Assembly (NCBI GenBank): GCA_014799925.1
Contig: JAAVHC010000011.1
Span: 1-46,286, forward strand
Length of the DNA: 46,286 nucleotides
DNA from: Oscillibacter sp.
Lineage (GTDB): Bacteria; Bacillota; Clostridia; Oscillospirales; Oscillospiraceae
Direction: 5' to 3'
The notes below the pieces were generated by a model. That model saw nothing but the letters and a program-made list of their open reading frames with translations, was not told the DNA's origin and did no database searches. This document shows positions 31,951-39,366 of the stretch, one piece after another. The position numbers and the translations under genes were made by a program. Each line of letters opens with the position of its first letter. Position 1 is the stretch's first letter.

Positions 31951-32714
31951 GTCGAACCCTCCTGCACTCCGCCATACCGGCGTGAACGGCGCTGGTAGGA
32001 TGCAATAGCCCGGTGCAGCTCTTCTTTGGTAAAATCAGGCCACAGCACATCCGTAAAATAAAACTCACTGTAGGCGCACTGCCACAGCAGAAAATTGCTC
32101 TGCCGCAGCTCTCCGCCGGGCCGGATCAGCAGGTCCGGATCGGGAATCCCGGAGGAATAGAGGTAGCCCCCCAGCACTTCTTCTGTTAAGTCACTTGGCT
32201 TTACAAGCCCAACGCGGCAATCCTCAGCAAACCTCTCGGCGGCATGAACCAGCTCCGCTCTGCCCCCGTAGTTGATGCAGATGCTGCACAGACAGCCAGT
32301 CAGCCGCTCCGAGATGGCGTTGCATTGCTCCACCAAGCCCTTCAATTCGCCGCTGAGGGGCGACATGTCCCCCATGAAGCGCAGGCGCACATTGTCCCGC
32401 TCCATGGTGTCGATGGCCTCCAGCAGGTAACGCCTGAGCAGGGACATGATGGCGTCCACCTCGTCCTGGGGCCGCTTCCAGTTCTCCGTGGAAAAGGCGT
32501 AGACCGTCAGGTACTTAATGCCAATGTCCCGGCAGTAGGTGGCGATGGTGCGGAAGGTCTCCGCGCCCACCTTATGTCCGGCAGTGCGGGGCAGTCCCCG
32601 CTTCCTGGCCCATCGGCCGTTGCCGTCCAGTATGATAGCGATATGGCGGGGCAGACGGCTGAAATCCACCTGCCCCGCCGTATCAGCTTTTTTCTTGCCG
32701 AAAGAAAAAATCAT
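31947..32714 (-). CDS. uppS: Isoprenyl transferase (undecaprenyl diphosphate synthase)
   Basis: 255 aa cis-prenyltransferase that elongates farnesyl diphosphate with IPP to make the carrier lipid for peptidoglycan and other glycans. HIAIILDGNGRWARKRG (catalytic Asp), TVYAFSTENWKRP, and PDLLIRPGGELRQSNFLLWQCAYSEFYFTDVLWPDF are all intact. It overlaps cdsA by 4 bp. About 110 bp separate it from frr, with a perfect hairpin in that gap. Confidence 0.96.
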   Translation of the reverse strand: MIFSFGKKKADTAGQVDFSRLPRHIAIILDGNGRWARKRGLPRTAGHKVGAETFRTIATYCRDIGIKYLTVYAFSTENWKRPQDEVDAIMSLLRRYLLEAIDTMERDNVRLRFMGDMSPLSGELKGLVEQCNAISERLTGCLCSICINYGGRAELVHAAERFAEDCRVGLVKPSDLTEEVLGGYLYSSGIPDPDLLIRPGGELRQSNFLLWQCAYSEFYFTDVLWPDFTKEELHRAIASYQRRSRRYGGVQEGST

Positions 32715-32767
32715 AAGCTTCCTCGCCTGGAAATTAAATTAATTATCGGAGTGCATGGGGACCGCCA

Positions 32768-32790
32768 TTGTGCAGGCGCTGCCTGCACAA
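32768..32790. repeat. Perfect hairpin in the frr-uppS gap
   Basis: TTGTGCAGGC (32768-32777) pairs with GCCTGCACAA (32781-32790) around loop gct. There is no U-run on either side, so it is not a typical terminator. It may mark RNA processing or partial attenuation within the operon. Confidence 0.6.
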
Positions 32791-32823
32791 CAGCCGTTCC
32801 GTGTGCCCGAAGCTCCGCTTCGG

Positions 32824-33378
32824 TCACACCGCCAGCAGCTCCTTCTCCTTCTTGGCCAGCAGGTCGTCGATCTCCTTGCACATGTCGTCGGTCAGCTTCT
32901 GGATATCCTTCTCGACGATCTTCATGTCGTCCTCGGTGATCTCGCTGGCCTTCTTCTGCGCCTTGAAATCCTCCACCGCGTCCCGGCGGATGTTGCGGAT
33001 GGCCACCTTGCCGCCCTCGGCGTACTTGGCGATCTGCTTGACCAGCTCCTTGCGGCGCTCCTCCGTCAGCTGGGGGAAGGCCAGTCGGATGATCTTGCCG
33101 TCGTTCTGGGGATTGATGCCCAGGTCGGACTCCTGAATAGCCTTGCAGATCAATTTCACCGCAGCGGCGTCCCAGGGCTGGATGGTCAGGGTCCGGGGAT
33201 CCGGGGATCCGATGGAGGCAATCTGATGAATGGGGGTAGGCGTGCCGTAATAGTCCACCATGATCCGGTCCAGCACGGCGGCGTTGGCCCGGCCGGCCCG
33301 GACGGCGGCAAAGTCCGCCGCCACGGAGGCAATGGATTTCTTCATTCTTTCCTCATAGGCCTTTAATTCGCTTTTCAT
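32824..33378 (-). CDS. frr: Ribosome recycling factor
   Basis: 184 aa, exact family length. RRF splits post-termination ribosomes with EF-G. Signature regions: [37 protein letters not shown] and [26 protein letters not shown]. It overlaps pyrH by 4 bp (ATGA). Confidence 0.97.
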   Translation of the reverse strand: MKSELKAYEERMKKSIASVAADFAAVRAGRANAAVLDRIMVDYYGTPTPIHQIASIGSPDPRTLTIQPWDAAAVKLICKAIQESDLGINPQNDGKIIRLAFPQLTEERRKELVKQIAKYAEGGKVAIRNIRRDAVEDFKAQKKASEITEDDMKIVEKDIQKLTDDMCKEIDDLLAKKEKELLAV

Positions 33379-34103
33379 TTGGTTTCATCCTCCTTCACAA
33401 TTGTTCCAATCTTCTCGCCCTTCAGGGCGCGGATGATATTTTGGGGGTCCTTCAACGCAAAAACCAGCACGGGGATGTGATTGTCCATGGCCAGACTGGT
33501 GGCAGTGGTATCCATTACCGCCAGATGCTGGGCCAGCACCTCGCTGTAGGTGATATCATCGTACTTCACGGCGGAGGGGTCCTTCGCCGGGTCGGCACTG
33601 TAGACGCCGTCTATGTTCTTCGCCAGCAGGATCACGTCCGCGCTGATTTCAGCGGCCCGCAGCACGGCGGCGGTGTCTGTGGAAAAGAAGGGGTTGCCGC
33701 TTCCGGCTCCGAAGAGCACCACCCTGCCCTTCTCCATATGACGCACAGCGGCGGCGCGGGAGTATGGCTCGGCAACGGGCCCCATTGCAATGGCGGTCTG
33801 GACACGGACGTCCACGCCGTTCTGCTCCAGCACGTCGGCCACAGCCAGACAGTTCATCACGGTGCCCAGCATCCCCATATGGTCGGCGCGGGTGCGCTCC
33901 ATCCTGCCGCCGCCGTCCTTGGCGCCCCGCCAGAAGTTCCCGGCGCCGATGACCACGCCCACCTGGACGCCCATGGCGACAGCTTCCCTGATGACGCCGC
34001 AGACCTGGCCGATGATGGCAAAATCCAGGCCGTGGCGTCTCTCCCCCGCCAGGGCCTCGCCGCTGACCTTCAGCAGGACTCTCCTATATTTCGGTTCCTC
34101 CAT
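33375..34103 (-). CDS. pyrH: UMP kinase
   Basis: 242 aa bacterial uridylate kinase of the amino-acid-kinase fold. [44 protein letters not shown] and [23 protein letters not shown] are characteristic. ATG 34103 has GGAGG upstream; the longer frame to 34247 is noise. It opens the pyrH-frr-uppS-cdsA series. The usual upstream partners rpsB and tsf are absent, replaced by hairpin-rich DNA and a divergent GNAT locus. Confidence 0.96.
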   Translation of the reverse strand: MEEPKYRRVLLKVSGEALAGERRHGLDFAIIGQVCGVIREAVAMGVQVGVVIGAGNFWRGAKDGGGRMERTRADHMGMLGTVMNCLAVADVLEQNGVDVRVQTAIAMGPVAEPYSRAAAVRHMEKGRVVLFGAGSGNPFFSTDTAAVLRAAEISADVILLAKNIDGVYSADPAKDPSAVKYDDITYSEVLAQHLAVMDTTATSLAMDNHIPVLVFALKDPQNIIRALKGEKIGTIVKEDETK

Positions 34104-34247
34104 AGGCGTTTTCCTCCACTCTCTCCTCCGGTTGGAAATTTTCGGTTTCATACTGTCCCCTATTTTAATATATTTTCTGGCGTTTGAAAAGTAGTAATTG
34201 TAAATTTTTTGCAGAAGGCGGACATACTTTTCTTTGTGACCAGCCAC

Positions 34248-34296
34248 CCGCCGCCCGGCGGCGGCCTGGGCCGCCAGCGTCCTCTCCGCGGACGCT
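34248..34296. repeat. GC-rich hairpins between pyrH and the GNAT leader
   Basis: CCGCCGCC-c-GGCGGCGG (34248-34264) and AGCGTCC-tctccgc-GGACGCT (34276-34296). The stretch 34104-34369 contains no gene. The hairpins could be a REP-like remnant; no matching copy is visible in the window. Confidence 0.5.
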
Positions 34297-34369
34297 GCGC
34301 CAGATAAGCATCAAAAGATAACTTTTTGGCGCGAAACCGCGTCTTGTTTATAAATTTTATTGGACGGCA

Positions 34370-34398
34370 TTGACAAAATTCTTTGGATATGGTATTCT
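34370..34398 (+). promoter_or_regulatory. Sigma-A type promoter of the double-GNAT leader
   Basis: TTGACA (34370-34375), 17-nt spacer and TATTCT (34393-34398). The start would be near 34405, only about 20 nt before the leader ORF. Confidence 0.8.
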
Positions 34399-34424
34399 CA
34401 CTCCCGGAAAGGCAGGTGAATGGC

Positions 34425-34481
34425 ATGAAAACAGCAATCAACCGGTTCGGGGATATTTGCCATTCACTGTCCGCAGCCTGA
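34425..34481 (+). CDS. Putative leader peptide MKTAINRFGDICHSLSAA
   Basis: ATG 34425, 18 codons, TGA 34479-34481. AGGTGA (34414-34419) lies five bases upstream. The ORF starts about 20 nt after the predicted transcription start and encodes one arm of the antiterminator in codons 6-10. It has no membrane or signal character. A ribosome-stalling leader is the natural reading; I do not recognise it as a known leader. Confidence 0.6.
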   Translation: MKTAINRFGDICHSLSAA

Positions 34482-34516
34482 CGCGGCTGCTGCCGGAGAG
34501 CAGAATGGCGAACTTC

Positions 34517-34544
34517 AGCGTTCCCGAAGCCGGGAACGCTTTTT
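34517..34544 (+). terminator. Intrinsic terminator upstream of the double-GNAT gene
   Basis: AGCGTTCCCG (34517-34526) with CGGGAACGCT (34531-34540), loop aagc, then a T-run to 34544. It sits between promoter and gene, 25 bp before the start codon, so it can only serve as an attenuator. Confidence 0.85.
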
Positions 34545-34568
34545 GTTTTGCCGCGAGAAGGAGTTTTT

Positions 34569-35546
34569 ATGGCTGTAAAACCTGTACTGCTCTCCGATTT
34601 CACCGACTCTCGCTTTCAGACCGCCTTTCAGACATATTTCACCGAGTTGGGCATTTCCATCCGGGGCTGGGACGGCCTGTTTCAGGAAATGAACGGCGAG
34701 GGAAACAACCTTGCCTACCTCCTGCTGGATGATGAGGGAGGGACCCTTGGCTTTCTGCAATTCCAGCTCACCGGCTTCTCCAACTGGTTCTTTGAGGAAT
34801 CCGTTGGCTTCATCAGAGAATTTTGGATTGACCCGGCGCACAGGCGGCAGGGATATGGCAGGATGCTTTTACATCTGACGGAGACATACTTTGTGGAACA
34901 TGGCGCGCATCGCGCCGTTCTGACCGCTGACGACGCCTTGGCGTTCTACCTTGCCAATGGCTATTCAATCGCGCCCGGGGTCAGGGCGAAGAACAAGATG
35001 GATGCTCTGGTCAAGAATTTATTGGGCTCAAAGGAATCAGCGGCGAAATTCAGGGAGCATTGGAAAAACATTACAATAAAGGAAGTTACTGCCCCTGATG
35101 CGGAATTTTTATCCCGATTGATGAATGACCCCTCCGTCATGAAAGCTCTGCATGAGCCCCCGACGCAGAAGAGCGATTGGATGGAAGCTGTCCGCGCCTG
35201 GAAAGAAGACGATGATGAGGCGGGATACATCATTTTTGATGGCGCTGTTCCGATTGGGTGGTTTGCGGTGAACGGACTGTTGACAGACGGGCGGAAAGCG
35301 TTCTTGAAAATGGCGGTCCTGCTGCCTGCTTATCAGGGGAAACATATTGGCAGATATGTACTGTCCCAGATCCTGGAGCGTTTGAAGGTCAAGGGCTATC
35401 AATCGGTTATATTATTTACGGATCAGGATAATTTTGCAGCGCAAAAGTGCTATGCAAACTGTGGATTCAAAATTACGGATGCTTTGATCGAGGAAATGCC
35501 GGATCATACTATGGTCGCTCGCTGTAAAATGGAATGCCGGCTTTGA
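34569..35546 (+). CDS. Tandem double-domain GNAT acetyltransferase
   Basis: 325 aa. The N-terminal GNAT domain (about 1-150) has GFIREFWIDPAHRRQGYGRMLLHLTE with an intact acetyl-CoA loop (RRQGYG). The C-terminal GNAT domain (about 165-325) has FLKMAVLLPAYQGKHIGRYVLSQILERL and NFAAQKCYANCGFKI. Fused GNATs include antibiotic and mycothiol acetyltransferases, but no specific subfamily is recognised and the substrate is unknown. ATG 34569 has AAGGAG (34558-34563) upstream. The gene lies behind a leader ORF and attenuator, the kind of control known for ribosome-targeting drug resistance. The 3' end meets a dispersed repeat. Confidence 0.8.
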   Translation: MAVKPVLLSDFTDSRFQTAFQTYFTELGISIRGWDGLFQEMNGEGNNLAYLLLDDEGGTLGFLQFQLTGFSNWFFEESVGFIREFWIDPAHRRQGYGRMLLHLTETYFVEHGAHRAVLTADDALAFYLANGYSIAPGVRAKNKMDALVKNLLGSKESAAKFREHWKNITIKEVTAPDAEFLSRLMNDPSVMKALHEPPTQKSDWMEAVRAWKEDDDEAGYIIFDGAVPIGWFAVNGLLTDGRKAFLKMAVLLPAYQGKHIGRYVLSQILERLKVKGYQSVILFTDQDNFAAQKCYANCGFKITDALIEEMPDHTMVARCKMECRL

Positions 35547-35580
35547 GCCTTCCGCAGCGGTCCGCATGTCTGGCGATGGA

Positions 35581-35788
35581 GGGCAGTCTGCCCAGAAGCG
35601 GCTTAGCCTCTCTGATCATCGTTAGAATCCGTGGGTAGCCGCAGAAGTCCGGCGCATCTGGGAGAACACTATCGACAGGCCAAGTCGGTTAGGTCGCAGC
35701 GCATATAAAGCACAACATTCAGGGGATTCTCAAGGGGGTCCGCCCCCTTGAGGGTGCTTTTGGTTCTTTTCCCACAAGGGAAAAGAAC
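35581..35788 (+). repeat. About 200-bp dispersed structured element, copy 2
   Basis: It begins with GGGCAG-t-CTGCCC (35581-35593), then AGAAGCGGCTTAGC (35594 on) and the same ordered blocks as 10086-10286. It ends with CTCAAGGGGG-tccg-CCCCCTTGAG (35729-35752) and GTTCTTTTCCC-acaa-GGGAAAAGAAC (35763-35788). It lies just past the rplS terminator, as copy 1 lies past that of rpmE. No gene lies in 35547-35876; the open frame on the minus strand is repeat translation. Confidence 0.75.
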
Positions 35789-35836
35789 TTCCACCCTGCC
35801 GCCGCAGCGGCAAAGCCCTCTTTCAGCAAGAAAAAG

Positions 35837-35868
35837 AGTCCGGCAGGACACCCCTGCCGGACTTTTTT
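35837..35868. terminator. rplS terminator
   Basis: AGTCCGGCAGG (35837-35847) pairs with CCTGCCGGACT (35853-35863), loop acacc. There is a T-run to 35868 on plus, and A-rich sequence before the stem gives a T-run on minus, so it can work both ways. It is 9 bp after the rplS stop. Confidence 0.85.
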
Positions 35869-35876
35869 GCGCGTTA

Positions 35877-36215
35877 TTACAGCTTCTCGCGAACCTTGGC
35901 CGCCTTGCCCACGCGGTCACGCAGGTAGTACAGCTTGGCCCGGCGCACAACGCCGTGACGGACAACCTCGATCTTGTCGATGGTGGGAGAATGGAGCGGG
36001 AACACCTTCTCCACGCCGATGCCGTAGGACACGCGGCGGACGGTGATCGTCTCCTCAATGCCGCCATGCTTCTTGGCGATCACGATGCCCTCGTAGACCT
36101 GAATACGCTCACGAGCGCCTTCCTTGACCTTCACGTGCACCTTGACAGTGTCGCCGACCAGAACGGCGGGCATTTCCTTGATCTGGGATTTGGTCAGTTC
36201 CTTGATGAGATCCAT
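35877..36215 (-). CDS. rplS: 50S ribosomal protein L19
   Basis: 112 aa, full length. L19 lies at the 30S-50S interface. It opens [30 protein letters not shown]-like, has [17 protein letters not shown] and ends [22 protein letters not shown]. Monocistronic here, with its own promoter (36318-36346) and terminator; the usual trmD-rimM neighbours are absent. Confidence 0.97.
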   Translation of the reverse strand: MDLIKELTKSQIKEMPAVLVGDTVKVHVKVKEGARERIQVYEGIVIAKKHGGIEETITVRRVSYGIGVEKVFPLHSPTIDKIEVVRHGVVRRAKLYYLRDRVGKAAKVREKL

Positions 36216-36317
36216 GGGATATTTCCTCCTAATTTATAGGCGTTCTTAACAATTTCTATGGAGCAAGCGCGCTCTGGCCCCGCCCCTTGACAGAGGACCG
36301 CCCTTTTTCGCTATGAC

Positions 36318-36346
36318 AGAATAACACACCGCAAAGAAAAAAGCAA
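36318..36346 (-). promoter_or_regulatory. Sigma-A type promoter of rplS
   Basis: Minus strand TTGCTT (36346-36341), 17-nt spacer and TATTCT (36323-36318), giving a leader of about 95 nt before the rplS start. Confidence 0.65.
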
Positions 36347-36373
36347 GAACTTTTTTCCCGAAAATGGGAGTTT

Positions 36374-38518
36374 TTACCCCTGTCTCTTCCTTCCGCGCAG
36401 CCCATTCAGGAAGCGGTGCAGCGCGTCCGGCTTCTCCGGGGCGGCGGCGCGGCGGTGGAGGGACTCCGCTATGAAGGCCTCCTGGCTGTCACACGGGGCC
36501 AGCGTGTTGACCTTCCGGCAGTAGGACCCGTCCGGCAGCAGGGAACTGGCCTTCACGTTGTCCTCCAGCTGGGTATGAAGGATTTTCAGCAGCATTTCCT
36601 TCACCGCCGGGTCATAGACCGGGCAGGCAATCTCCACCCGGTGGTTCAGGTTCCGGGTCATGAGGTCGGCGGAGGCGATATACAGCTTCATATCCTTCCC
36701 CCGTCCAAAACGGTAAATCCGTCCATGTTCCAGAAAACGCCCCACAATGCTGGTGACATGGACGTTCTCCGTCCGCGCGGCAATGCCGGGGCGCAGGCAG
36801 CAGATGCCCCGCAATATCAGCTGCACCTGTACGCCCGCCTGAGACGCCTCGACCAGTTTGTCCATGACTGTTCGCTCGGTCATGGCGTTGGCCTTCACGC
36901 AGATGCAGCCCTCATGTCCCTTGGCGATCTCCCGATCAATCAGCTCCAGCAGCTTTACCTTGATTCCCGCCGGAGCCACCAGCAGATGCCGGTACTCCCC
37001 CTCCAGGTTGCCCACCAGCATGTTCTGGAAGAACGCCGCGCCGTCCAGGCCGATTTCCTCGTGGGCAGTCATGAGGCTGAGGTCCGTATACTGCTCATTG
37101 GTGCATTCGTTGTAATTCCCGGTTCCGATCTGAGTGACGTAGCTGAGCTTGTCCCCCTTGCGGAGGGTGATGAGGCAGATCTTGCTGTGGCACTTGTACT
37201 CCTCCACGCCGTAGATCACCCTGCATCCGGAGTCCTCCAGCAGCCGGGACCAGGAAATGTTGTTGGCCTCGTCAAACCGGGCCCGCAGCTCCATGAGCAC
37301 CGTAACCTCTTTCCCGTTCTCCGCCGCCTTGCAGAGAATATGGGCAACCCGCGAAGACGTGGCCAAACGGTAAATGGTGATCCGGACAGACACCACGTCC
37401 GGCCGGACCGCCGCCTCCTCCAGCAGCTGCAAGAACGGGTCCACCCCGTCAAAGGGGAAGAACAGCAGCCGGTCCTTCTGCCGGACCTGGTCAATGATGC
37501 TGACCGATTTATCCAGATCCTCCGGCCACCGGGGGCAGTAGGGCGGAAAACTGAGCGCCGCCGCCTTTTCCCCCGGCAGGGCCTTGATGAGGTCGTAGAC
37601 ATAGCGCATATTCAGCGGCGACTGGTCCACATAGATCTGCCGGTTTTCCAGACCCACCCTGCCCTTCAGCAGGCGCATGAACTCGCCGCCCATCTTCTTC
37701 GACAGCTCCAGCCGCACGGCGGACTGGCCGGCACGCTTTTTCAGCAGCTTGCTCATCCGGCTGCGGATGTCCTCGCCGCTCTCCTCCAGCAGCTCCGCGT
37801 CCAGGTTCAGGTCGGCGTTCCGGGTGACGCACAGCACGCAGCTGCTCTCCAGCTTGTACTCCCCGAAGAGAGCCGGGGCATAGTGGAGCAAAATCGTCTC
37901 CATCCGGATGAACCGCCCCGGATCACCGGGCATCGGCAAAAACGCCGGAAGCCCCTGAGGCGCGGGCAGAAAGCCCAGGGACGCGGTTCCCTTCCGGCTG
38001 CGCATCAGCCCCGCCACATACAGGGCCTTGCTGGCCAGATGGGGGAAGGGATGCCGCGCGTCCACGATCTGCGGAGACAGCACCGGCAGGATCTTCGCCT
38101 TGTAGTAGGTGCTGACAAACTTCCTCTCCTCCGGGGAAAGCTCCTCCATGGCCAGGTCACAGACCCCCTCCCGGCGCAGCAGGGCCGCCACGTCGGCGTA
38201 GAGCCGGTTTTTGATCTCAATGAGACCGGGGATCACGCTGTAAATCTCCGACAGCTGCCCCTCCGGGGTCAGTCCGGTCTTGTTGTCGATCTCCCCCGGA
38301 GACACCAGGGATACGTCAAAGAGGTTCCCCACCCGGACCATGAAGAACTCGTCCAGATTGCTGGTAAAGATGGAGATGAACTTCAGCCGTTCCAGCAGGG
38401 GCACGGACTCGTCCCCCGCCTCCTCCAGCACCCGGCGGTTGAACCGGAGCCAGCTCAGCTCCCGGCTCTGGGTATAGGCGTAATTTGCGTTTTCCTGTCT
38501 CTGCGGCAGAATTGGCAT
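36374..38518 (-). CDS. ppk1: Polyphosphate kinase 1
   Basis: 714 aa. PPK1 makes inorganic polyphosphate from ATP, reversibly. The N-terminal domain shows ELSWLRFNRRVLEEA and FTSNLDEFFMVRVG; the PLD-like catalytic domains show LLFFPFDGVDPFLQLLEEAA, ITIYRLATSSRVAHIL, the phospho-acceptor His region EEYKCHSKICLI, and YVTQIGTGNYNECTNEQYTDLSL. The C terminus continues with RFLEHGRIYRFG and the usual end. Single gene with its own promoter; no ppx is nearby. Confidence 0.96.
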   Translation of the reverse strand: MPILPQRQENANYAYTQSRELSWLRFNRRVLEEAGDESVPLLERLKFISIFTSNLDEFFMVRVGNLFDVSLVSPGEIDNKTGLTPEGQLSEIYSVIPGLIEIKNRLYADVAALLRREGVCDLAMEELSPEERKFVSTYYKAKILPVLSPQIVDARHPFPHLASKALYVAGLMRSRKGTASLGFLPAPQGLPAFLPMPGDPGRFIRMETILLHYAPALFGEYKLESSCVLCVTRNADLNLDAELLEESGEDIRSRMSKLLKKRAGQSAVRLELSKKMGGEFMRLLKGRVGLENRQIYVDQSPLNMRYVYDLIKALPGEKAAALSFPPYCPRWPEDLDKSVSIIDQVRQKDRLLFFPFDGVDPFLQLLEEAAVRPDVVSVRITIYRLATSSRVAHILCKAAENGKEVTVLMELRARFDEANNISWSRLLEDSGCRVIYGVEEYKCHSKICLITLRKGDKLSYVTQIGTGNYNECTNEQYTDLSLMTAHEEIGLDGAAFFQNMLVGNLEGEYRHLLVAPAGIKVKLLELIDREIAKGHEGCICVKANAMTERTVMDKLVEASQAGVQVQLILRGICCLRPGIAARTENVHVTSIVGRFLEHGRIYRFGRGKDMKLYIASADLMTRNLNHRVEIACPVYDPAVKEMLLKILHTQLEDNVKASSLLPDGSYCRKVNTLAPCDSQEAFIAESLHRRAAAPEKPDALHRFLNGLRGRKRQG

Positions 38519-38549
38519 GGGACCACGCTCCCTTTATCTTGGTGGAGTC

Positions 38550-38578
38550 ATTATACCATTCTCCTCTCTAAATGGCAA
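38550..38578 (-). promoter_or_regulatory. Sigma-A type promoter of ppk1
   Basis: Minus strand TTGCCA (38578-38573), 17-nt spacer and TATAAT (38555-38550), 32 bp before the start codon at 38518. Confidence 0.8.
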
Positions 38579-38651
38579 GAGTCAGAACATATCCGCCCAC
38601 CGGTCAGCAGTTCCTCCGCAAAGTATGCGCGGGGAATGTGTAAACAAATCC

Positions 38652-38688
38652 GGGACATCTTGTCCCAACCAGCCTCCTGTGGTATAAT
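38652..38688 (+). promoter_or_regulatory. Promoter of the AbrB-like gene with overlapping inverted repeats
   Basis: TTGTCC (38660-38665), 17-nt spacer and TATAAT (38683-38688). The -35 box lies in the perfect inverted repeat GGGACA-tct-TGTCCC (38652-38666), and the -10 box is the left end of a 33-bp palindrome. Both are candidate operators. Confidence 0.7.
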
Positions 38689-38810
38689 TTCCGAGCTTAA
38701 AGCTCGGAAATTATATATCTGATTTGAGCCGTTTTGCTCGCCGCCGTTCACGGCGGCAACCGCAAAACATGGCAGATATTACTTCCGACCTTTAAGGCCG
38801 GAAGTAATAT
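38683..38810 (+). promoter_or_regulatory. Triple-hairpin leader of the AbrB-like gene
   Basis: Palindrome 1: TATAATTTCCGAGCTT (38683-38698), one central A, AAGCTCGGAAATTATA (38700-38715), perfect. Hairpin 2: GTTTTGC (38731-38737) with GCAAAAC (38762-38768), enclosing GCCGCCG/CGGCGGC (38740-38746, 38751-38757). Palindrome 3: 38776-38792 with 38794-38810, one mismatch, outer arms ATATTACTTCCG/CGGAAGTAATAT. Palindromes 1 and 3 share length, a TTAA-containing centre and the TTCCG/CGGAA pairing. No T-run is present, so these are not terminators. Confidence 0.75.
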
Positions 38811-38847
38811 AATCGGACGAAAAATTTTTCAACAGGAGGTCAGGACA

Positions 38848-39315
38848 ATGCCGCAGATGAACAAAGGTGGCAAATTTATTTTCGGAAAGTCCGTAATCAG
38901 AGACGATGGAACGGTTCATATCCCGACGCAGGCCATAGAAGAGTATGGGATCACTTCAGAGAAAAGAGTATACCTGTTTACGGGCAGCAAGATCACGGGC
39001 GGGTTCTGTGTTACCAGGAAAGGCCTGCTGGAGCCGTCAAAGCTGGGCCACATTTTAGCAGAAAACGCCGATTTGCAGAGCTATGCTTCACAATACGGCG
39101 AATTTATCAAATATAAGGGCCGGTATTATTGCTGGGCTGACATATCCGAAGCGGGCCAGATCGTTCTGACAGACGAGATGATGGACTTTTTAAGCGTAGA
39201 ACCAGGTATGCAGCTGCTTTCTATCCGCAGCAGCGATATTGCGTTTACAATGGGCGCAAAAGGGCCTCTGCTGGAGCGGGCGCGAAACTATACCGGCGGC
39301 ATTCCGATGTATTGA
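38848..39315 (+). CDS. AbrB-like swapped-hairpin protein of unknown function
   Basis: 155 aa, soluble. The first third reads like a SpoVT/AbrB DNA-binding strand pattern (GKSVIRDDGTVHIPTQAIEEYGITSEKRVYLF). A second, weaker copy may lie near residues 110-140 (GQIVLTDEMMDFLSVEPGMQLLSIRSS). Conserved-looking SKITGGF, FIKYKGRYYCWADISE and FTMGAKGPL complete it. I have no function for the family. ATG 38848 has AGGAGGT (38834-38840). The elaborate palindromic promoter and leader suggest autoregulation. A bidirectional hairpin follows. Confidence 0.65.
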   Translation: MPQMNKGGKFIFGKSVIRDDGTVHIPTQAIEEYGITSEKRVYLFTGSKITGGFCVTRKGLLEPSKLGHILAENADLQSYASQYGEFIKYKGRYYCWADISEAGQIVLTDEMMDFLSVEPGMQLLSIRSSDIAFTMGAKGPLLERARNYTGGIPMY

Positions 39316-39333
39316 CCGGAAATATGGATGCGG

Positions 39334-39360
39334 AAAGGGCGGCTCCGTGAGCCGCCCTTT
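39334..39360. terminator. Bidirectional hairpin terminator
   Basis: AAAGGGCGGCTC (39334-39345) pairs with GAGCCGCCCTTT (39349-39360), loop cgt. It separates the convergent AbrB-like and ECF S-component genes. The T-runs are short on both sides. Confidence 0.7.
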
Positions 39361-39366
39361 CAAAAA

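Larger units (their letters stand above)
34416..34544 (+). promoter_or_regulatory. Leader-peptide transcription attenuator with alternative pairings
   Basis: GTGAATGGCA (34416-34425) can pair with TGCCATTCAC (34458-34467), covering the leader start codon. GCCATTC (34459-34465) can instead pair with GAATGGC (34503-34509). CCGGTTCGGGGA (34442-34453) can pair with TTCCCGAAgCCGG (34521-34533), which would break the terminator at 34517-34544. GCAGCC/GGCTGC (34473-34478, 34485-34490) and CTGCT/AGCAG (34487-34491, 34499-34503) compete too. Terminator and antiterminator are thus mutually exclusive, and both touch a translated ORF. The trigger is inference. Confidence 0.7.

Noticed and set aside
34416-34544. 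Known metabolite riboswitch (cobalamin, ZTP, T-box) before the GNAT gene
   Set aside because: None of the conserved boxes of these classes could be found; a translated leader ORF explains the layout better.
36416-38722. 768-codon plus-strand open frame over ppk1
   Set aside because: Antisense shadow of an intact polyphosphate kinase.
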